Below are positions 59,991 to 64,000 of a stretch of 64,000 nt of DNA, piece after piece. Under the pieces are notes generated by a model. The model did no database searches. It was not told the DNA's origin and saw only the letters and a list, made by a program, of their open reading frames with translations. Position numbers and translations under genes: made by a program. The stretch is from a virus. Position 1 is the stretch's first letter, and each line of letters begins with the position of its first letter. The stretch is taken from positions 1-64,000 of IMG/VR virus record IMGVR_UViG_3300023179_006134, one strand, 5' to 3'.

Positions 59991-61345
59991 TGGCATATGG
60001 AGCTCCGATACTATCAGATGTAATAGTAACCACTATAGATGGAAAACCATATTACACAGTATCTTCAACTAAAGTAACACAAGGAAACGATGGTAAAGTT
60101 AATGGTGGAGAAACAACTATACTATATTCCCAAAAACCAAACGTTTACATCCCTGCAGCAACAACAAAAGATGGGGGAAAAACTTGGACATACCTAAAAT
60201 ATAAGCAAGGAGATGACATACCTCCTGGGAAAAAAGTAGGAGATGAAATTTTTGGTAATCAGGCAAAGAAATCTCTTGAGGGTGGGGCATTAAAAACAAA
60301 TATAAATCAACAAATTAAAACTGCTGCAACAAAAGCAAGCATTCCTCCAGAGCAACAAAAACCATTAACCTTAGATCAAAATACAGCAAGTCCAACAGGA
60401 GATCCACCAGCAGCAGGACAATTCAAACCGGAGGATGTGACCACAATAAAAGAAGCAGCAGGAAAGGAATATAAAGGTAGAAAGAACTATCCTGGGGAAG
60501 ATTTAAGATATCCCATAACTATGGATCAAAATCAAGATTGTATTCAATTTAAAATTATTAAATATGTGGCAAGGGGGTTGGGGTTAGATAAAAATCTGGG
60601 ACTTAGAAAAGATGCTCCCCCTGCGGGTAATATTTTAACAACAATCACTTTACCAATGCCCAGTGGAGGAATATCGGATAGAAATTCTGTGAATTGGCAA
60701 TCTGGTGAGTTAAATCCGGCAATGGAAGGTGTGGCAGCCACGTTAAATAGTTTTCTTTTAGGTGGACCAAAGACAGGTGCGGCTACAGCAAAAGATGAAT
60801 TTGGAGCATTTCTTGGGGGTGAATCCAATACCAAATTACTAAAGGCACTAATTGCATCTCAAACAATTAAATCAGCTCTTGGTCAAAATGTTTTATCAAG
60901 ACAATATGGTGTAGTGATAAATCCAAATTTAGAACTTCTTTTTGATAGTCCTTCACTCAGAGATTTTTCTTTTACTTTTAAAATGACCCCAAGATCAAAA
61001 TCAGAGGCAATAAGAGTAAGAACTATTATAAGATATTTCAAACAAGCAATGTCAGTAAAGAGAAGTGAGTCTGTTCTTCTTCTAAAAGCACCACATACTT
61101 TTAGAATTAGTTATTTAACATCAACTCAAAATCACCCATATCTAAATCGTTTTAAAGAATGTGCCCTTACCAATTGTAGTGTAAACTATACTCCCGATGG
61201 TCAATATATGAGTTATGATGCTTCCGATCCCGATGGAAGATCTATGACCGCATATGAACTTTCACTCAACTTCCAAGAACTTGAACCAATCTTTGATGAT
61301 GATTATGATGATGGAGATAACTCACCAACAAATATAGGTTACTAA
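59990..61345 (+). CDS. gp48: gp48-like baseplate tail-tube cap
   Basis: The protein has 451 residues (T4 gp48 is 364). The typical central and C-terminal elements are present: SRQYGVVINPNLELLFDSPSLRDFSFTFKMTPRSKSEA at about 305-342 as landmark, IIRYFKQAMSVKRSES near 348-363, LLKAPHTFRISYL and NRFKECALTNCSVNYTPDGQYM near 390-411. It has an extra Pro/Gly-rich N-terminal region. gp48 with gp54 forms the platform for tube polymerisation. A strong GAGGAGG lies 9 bases upstream of the ATG. TAAATAAATA-like sequence at about 59907-59917 may be a further late box. Confidence 0.88.
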   Translation: MAYGAPILSDVIVTTIDGKPYYTVSSTKVTQGNDGKVNGGETTILYSQKPNVYIPAATTKDGGKTWTYLKYKQGDDIPPGKKVGDEIFGNQAKKSLEGGALKTNINQQIKTAATKASIPPEQQKPLTLDQNTASPTGDPPAAGQFKPEDVTTIKEAAGKEYKGRKNYPGEDLRYPITMDQNQDCIQFKIIKYVARGLGLDKNLGLRKDAPPAGNILTTITLPMPSGGISDRNSVNWQSGELNPAMEGVAATLNSFLLGGPKTGAATAKDEFGAFLGGESNTKLLKALIASQTIKSALGQNVLSRQYGVVINPNLELLFDSPSLRDFSFTFKMTPRSKSEAIRVRTIIRYFKQAMSVKRSESVLLLKAPHTFRISYLTSTQNHPYLNRFKECALTNCSVNYTPDGQYMSYDASDPDGRSMTAYELSLNFQELEPIFDDDYDDGDNSPTNIGY

Positions 61346-61346
61346 A

Positions 61347-62018
61347 ATGGCATCTTATTTCCGTCAGGTTCCTAACTTTGAATATGTAAGTCGGATTGCA
61401 GAATCCAAGAACATATCAGATTATATACAAGTCAAAAATTTCTTTAAAAAAGGAAGTCTTCGTCCTGATATTTTTCAGGAACTTGCATTTTTTGAGAAGT
61501 ATAAAATTCGGGGAAATGATCGTCCTGATAATGTTGCAGAAGATTTTTATGGTGAATCAACTCTTGATTGGGTGATTTTACTATCAAACAATATTATCAA
61601 TATTCAATCAGAATGGCCTCTTCTACAAGATGATTTAGATCGTTATTTGGTTGAAAAATATGGTGATTATGATATTCTCTATAATGGTATTCATCACTAT
61701 GAAACTTCAGAAATTAAAAACAGTCAAGGAGTTACGATTGTTCCTTCAGGTCTTGAAGTAAGTTCTCCATATTCAGTAAGTTATTATGATTACTTTATAG
61801 ATTCTCAGATAGATACGGGAAACATAGCAGTTCCTGTGACGAATTATGATTATGAGATTAAAATAGAAGATGCAAAGAGAAATATTTACTTACTCAAACC
61901 AACATATTTGAATATTGTGATTAATGATATGGATAATATTATGCCATATAAAAAAGGGTCTTCACAATATATCAGTGAAGACCTTAAACGCGGTGATAAT
62001 ATCAGACTTTATAGTTGA
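61347..62018 (+). CDS. gp53: gp53-like baseplate wedge protein
   Basis: This 223-residue protein (T4 gp53 is 196) starts SYFRQVPNFEYVSR. Next come KNFFKKGSLRPDIFQELAFFEKYKIRGNDRPDNVAEDFYG near 30-72 as landmark, then LDWVILLSNNIINIQSEWPL and IHHYETSEIKNSQG. The LDWVILLxNNIxNxxxEWPL phrase is the gp53 signature. gp53 completes the wedge and joins wedges around the hub. The gene follows gp48 with one base between them and ends three bases before the gp32 stop on the other strand. Confidence 0.9.
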   Translation: MASYFRQVPNFEYVSRIAESKNISDYIQVKNFFKKGSLRPDIFQELAFFEKYKIRGNDRPDNVAEDFYGESTLDWVILLSNNIINIQSEWPLLQDDLDRYLVEKYGDYDILYNGIHHYETSEIKNSQGVTIVPSGLEVSSPYSVSYYDYFIDSQIDTGNIAVPVTNYDYEIKIEDAKRNIYLLKPTYLNIVINDMDNIMPYKKGSSQYISEDLKRGDNIRLYS

Positions 62019-62021
62019 TTT

Positions 62022-62921
62022 TTATTCTGCCAGTTTTTGAAAATATGAGAGGGCATCATCTTCGTCTTCACTTGAGGAATCCAAAGAATTGAATGTTTCT
62101 TTGATTTCATCAGATTCAGAAGTATATGATCCACGATCATTATCCTCGTCTTCAACTTCCTCATCCATACGACGATTTGTTGATTTCTGTCCCAATACCA
62201 TTTTCAGACGTTTTTCAAGTTCTTCATAGGACTTGAATTGATCTGGTGCGGTAACTGCTGTGAGAGAATACTCTTTCTTCCAGAGTGCTTCCAGAGCATC
62301 ATCATCATCAAGAAGAGGTTCTACAGAACCAAACTCAGACTTATCATAATTCCAATAACCATCCTTCTTCACAATCTTCAGTTTGAAGTTTGCTCCCTGC
62401 CACAAATCAAAAGGGTTGATTGGTGATTCGTCCTCAAATTCTGGTTGCATTGCCTCCATAATCTTATCAAATATTTTCTTACCATATTTAAATAGAAATA
62501 CTTTACCTTCGTTCTGAGGATTTGTGGGATCCTTTACGACATATATGTTAGAATAATATGATAACTTACGTTTTTGCTTACGAACAGTTTCCTTATTTGA
62601 TTCGGTTCCTGTATTCCATAGATCTCGGTTGTGTTCTCCAAGAGGATCTTTACCACCAATAGTCGTCAGTGAGTTTTCAATATACCATCCACCAGGTCCC
62701 TGAAATGCGTGTGAATACATTTTTGCCCAGGGAAGTTCTTCACCATCAGGGGCAGGTAGAAAACGAATCACCGCAAAACCATTACCAGTTTTATCAACTT
62801 CGGGTTTCCAGAGACGTTCATCAGCACCACCACCGGCAGAACTCATTTTTTCTACTTCTTTGACCAGTTTAGAAGTCAAAGAACCAAGTTTAGATTGCTT
62901 TTTTAGATTTTCAAATGACAT
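62022..62921 (-). CDS. gp32: gp32-like single-stranded DNA-binding protein
   Basis: This 299-residue protein has almost the T4 length (301). It has an N-terminal basic region (SFENLKKQSKLGSLTSKLVKE), a core with NEGKVFLFKYGKKIFDKIMEAM near 137-158 and PINPFDLWQGANFKLKIVKKDGYWNYDKSEF near 167-197, and an acidic tail (EVEDEDNDRG to SSSEDEDDAL) used to contact other replication proteins. No cysteine occurs in the whole protein; T4 gp32 binds zinc through one His and three Cys. That zinc module is replaced here by GGWYIENSLTTIGGKDPLGEH. It binds ssDNA in replication, repair and recombination. Confidence 0.95.
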   Translation of the reverse strand: MSFENLKKQSKLGSLTSKLVKEVEKMSSAGGGADERLWKPEVDKTGNGFAVIRFLPAPDGEELPWAKMYSHAFQGPGGWYIENSLTTIGGKDPLGEHNRDLWNTGTESNKETVRKQKRKLSYYSNIYVVKDPTNPQNEGKVFLFKYGKKIFDKIMEAMQPEFEDESPINPFDLWQGANFKLKIVKKDGYWNYDKSEFGSVEPLLDDDDALEALWKKEYSLTAVTAPDQFKSYEELEKRLKMVLGQKSTNRRMDEEVEDEDNDRGSYTSESDEIKETFNSLDSSSEDEDDALSYFQKLAE

Positions 62922-62992
62922 TTGATTTTTCCTCGTATTTGTGAGATTTGGCTTTTGTGACTTTGCTTAGGGATCATCCAGCCCAATATATT

Positions 62993-63337
62993 CTACAGGT
63001 CTGAACCAGTTCTGTCAATCTGATCTTTCATTTTATCAAGCATTTTTGCGAGATTTCCAAAAATCACATTCATATCTACACCAGAAGGAAGTCCCATTGC
63101 CGATGCGGATTCAGAAATCCGCGATTTCATTTCCTTTGCTTCTGGAGCATCAGATAAACTTAGACGAGTATAGATTGTTCTTTGCTTATCTAAAAGTTTT
63201 TCAAGAAGATTTACGTGAGATATTTTTTCATCACGATTCATCAAATGAAACTTAAAGACATTATTATAAACACTTTGTTGAAGTTCTGCAATTTCTGCCA
63301 TTTCAGAACGAACAATATCAGATTTAAAAAAATTCAT
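62993..63337 (-). CDS. gp33: gp33-like late-transcription coactivator (DUF1825 family)
   Basis: This 114-residue helical protein starts NFFKSDIVRSEMAEIAELQQSVY and continues LLEKLLDKQRTIYTRLSLSDAPEA, ending MLDKMKDQIDRTGS. It is of the DUF1825 type that cyanobacteria also encode. In T4-like cyanophages a protein at this locus, between gp59 and gp32, is called gp33, the bridge between the sliding clamp and RNA polymerase at late promoters. Assignment by position and pattern is fairly sure; activity is inferred. The start overlaps the gp59 stop as ATGA. Confidence 0.75.
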   Translation of the reverse strand: MNFFKSDIVRSEMAEIAELQQSVYNNVFKFHLMNRDEKISHVNLLEKLLDKQRTIYTRLSLSDAPEAKEMKSRISESASAMGLPSGVDMNVIFGNLAKMLDKMKDQIDRTGSDL

Positions 63338-63930
63338 TTTCCTCCAAAAACAATATCTTTCAAAATTTTCTTATAATGAGATACATCTATATGTAGGAAT
63401 GGAGAGTATTTTTTGATTCTCCGACTTACAGTTTCCCATACAGGATCTTTAAGTTTCTTATCAAAGTCATTCCCGTACAGGAATATTTTATCACAGATTA
63501 CCATAGTTTCAAGGCTTAACTTCCCACTCAGAAACTTTTTGAGAAGAGGTGGATGCCCTTTGGAACACTCAAATACTTTTTTAAAATTATACTCGGCAAA
63601 TAAACTCTCACATTCTTCTTTGAAGAGATAAGAAAGAGACTGAATTTTTCTTTGCCATTCATTATAATTCTGATCTCCCGTTTTTATAATCTCACCAATC
63701 CATAAGGATTCAGAGTCATTACAGGAAACAAAATTTGATATAAAAAAATCTTCAATTTCTTTATCTGTTCTTTGTCTGGATATCTTTTCAAACCAAAAAC
63801 GATCACGTCTCTTATAGAACGACTCTAGTGATGCTCTGGTCTTTTTACAATATTTGTAATAATCATAAGAATCTTTTGTAAAATGATTTTTGAGTGCCAG
63901 ATAGGTTTTATAGCAGTCAAAGGGAGTCAT
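63334..63930 (-). CDS. gp59: gp59-like helicase loader
   Basis: I take the ATG at 63930 (198 residues; T4 gp59 is 217); a TTG eight codons earlier is a weaker start. Landmarks are DCYKTYLALKNHFTKDSYDYYKY near residues 4-26, RRDRFWFEKISRQRTDKEIEDFFISNFVS near 40-68 as a landmark, ESLWIGEII, and FECSKGHPPLLKKFLSGKLSLETMVICDKIF near 128-158. The order matches gp59, which loads the gp41 helicase onto forked DNA coated with gp32. The three genes gp59-gp33-gp32 form one unit. The 46 to 70 bases to the right edge show nothing further. Confidence 0.88.
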   Translation of the reverse strand: MTPFDCYKTYLALKNHFTKDSYDYYKYCKKTRASLESFYKRRDRFWFEKISRQRTDKEIEDFFISNFVSCNDSESLWIGEIIKTGDQNYNEWQRKIQSLSYLFKEECESLFAEYNFKKVFECSKGHPPLLKKFLSGKLSLETMVICDKIFLYGNDFDKKLKDPVWETVSRRIKKYSPFLHIDVSHYKKILKDIVFGGK

Positions 63931-64000
63931 TTTCAAAAAAAGTAATAGAGGCAATTTTTTCCTGGGAAATTTTTACCCCCCAAAATGGAATTAAAAGACT

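Noticed and set aside
63931-63954. TTG start giving gp59 eight extra residues
   Set aside because: The ATG at 63930 begins TPFDCYKTYLALK, the family-like start, and the extra residues (PLLLFLK) are not supported.
1-64000. tRNA genes, rRNA genes and CRISPR arrays
   Set aside because: I found no cloverleaf-like sequence with conserved TTCGAATC-type arms, no rRNA sequence and no regularly spaced repeats. The repeats present are coding repeats of fibre genes.

Overview
The window reads as the structural (tail and baseplate) arm of a T4-like marine myovirus, most likely a cyanophage of the Synechococcus/Prochlorococcus type. The evidence is a recognisable T4 set (gp59, gp33/DUF1825, gp32, gp53, gp48, gp4, gp54, gp26, gp51, gp27, gp5-like hub), low GC, tightly packed genes, and short late-promoter boxes of the form NATAAATA in front of many structural genes. 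Almost everything is on the minus strand; only gp4, one small gene, gp48 and gp53 (59077-62018) are on the plus strand. I saw no rRNA, tRNA or CRISPR array, and no stretch above 300 bases without a gene.

Right end (about 57.2-63.9 kb): DNA-replication and late-transcription genes gp59-gp33-gp32 meet the plus-strand gp4-hyp-gp48-gp53 block tail to tail. To their left come gp54, gp26, a 54-residue gp51 and two long tape-measure-like proteins. gp26 and gp51 are joined by a textbook -1 frameshift signal (T TTT TTC just before the gp26 stop, then a hairpin), as in the G/GT tail chaperones of lambda-like phages. The two tape-measure-like proteins carry the cell-wall hydrolase domains (GH19-like; tail-lysozyme plus peptidase).

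Middle (29.2-51.8 kb): gp27, a gp5-like hub without lysozyme, a 1611-residue PA14-domain structural protein, a separate spike-like beta-helix protein, two paralogous fibre proteins, an island of three tiny genes with its own consensus sigma-70 promoter and terminator, a 1954-residue baseplate/fibre protein, a glycine-rich adhesin, a fibre with an S74 chaperone, and lectin-tipped proteins. One of these (29228-30175) looks like the variable protein of a diversity-generating retroelement and is followed by a truncated avd accessory gene. No template repeat or reverse transcriptase lies beside it.

Accessory operon (14.2-29.0 kb): a compact, mostly overlapping gene string for glycan or protein decoration, inserted between fibre genes. 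It holds several glycosyltransferases, two sulfotransferases, an intact carbamoyltransferase, a second carbamoyltransferase split into two genes in reversed order, and five 2-oxoglutarate/Fe(II) oxygenase-like proteins. It may modify host surface glycans or the virion's own fibres.

Left end (1-14.2 kb): a modular family of tail-fibre proteins built from shared repeats, several under late promoters. The last is a large LamG/SPRY adhesin running off the left edge; most of its sequence is much more GC-rich than the rest and is probably acquired.
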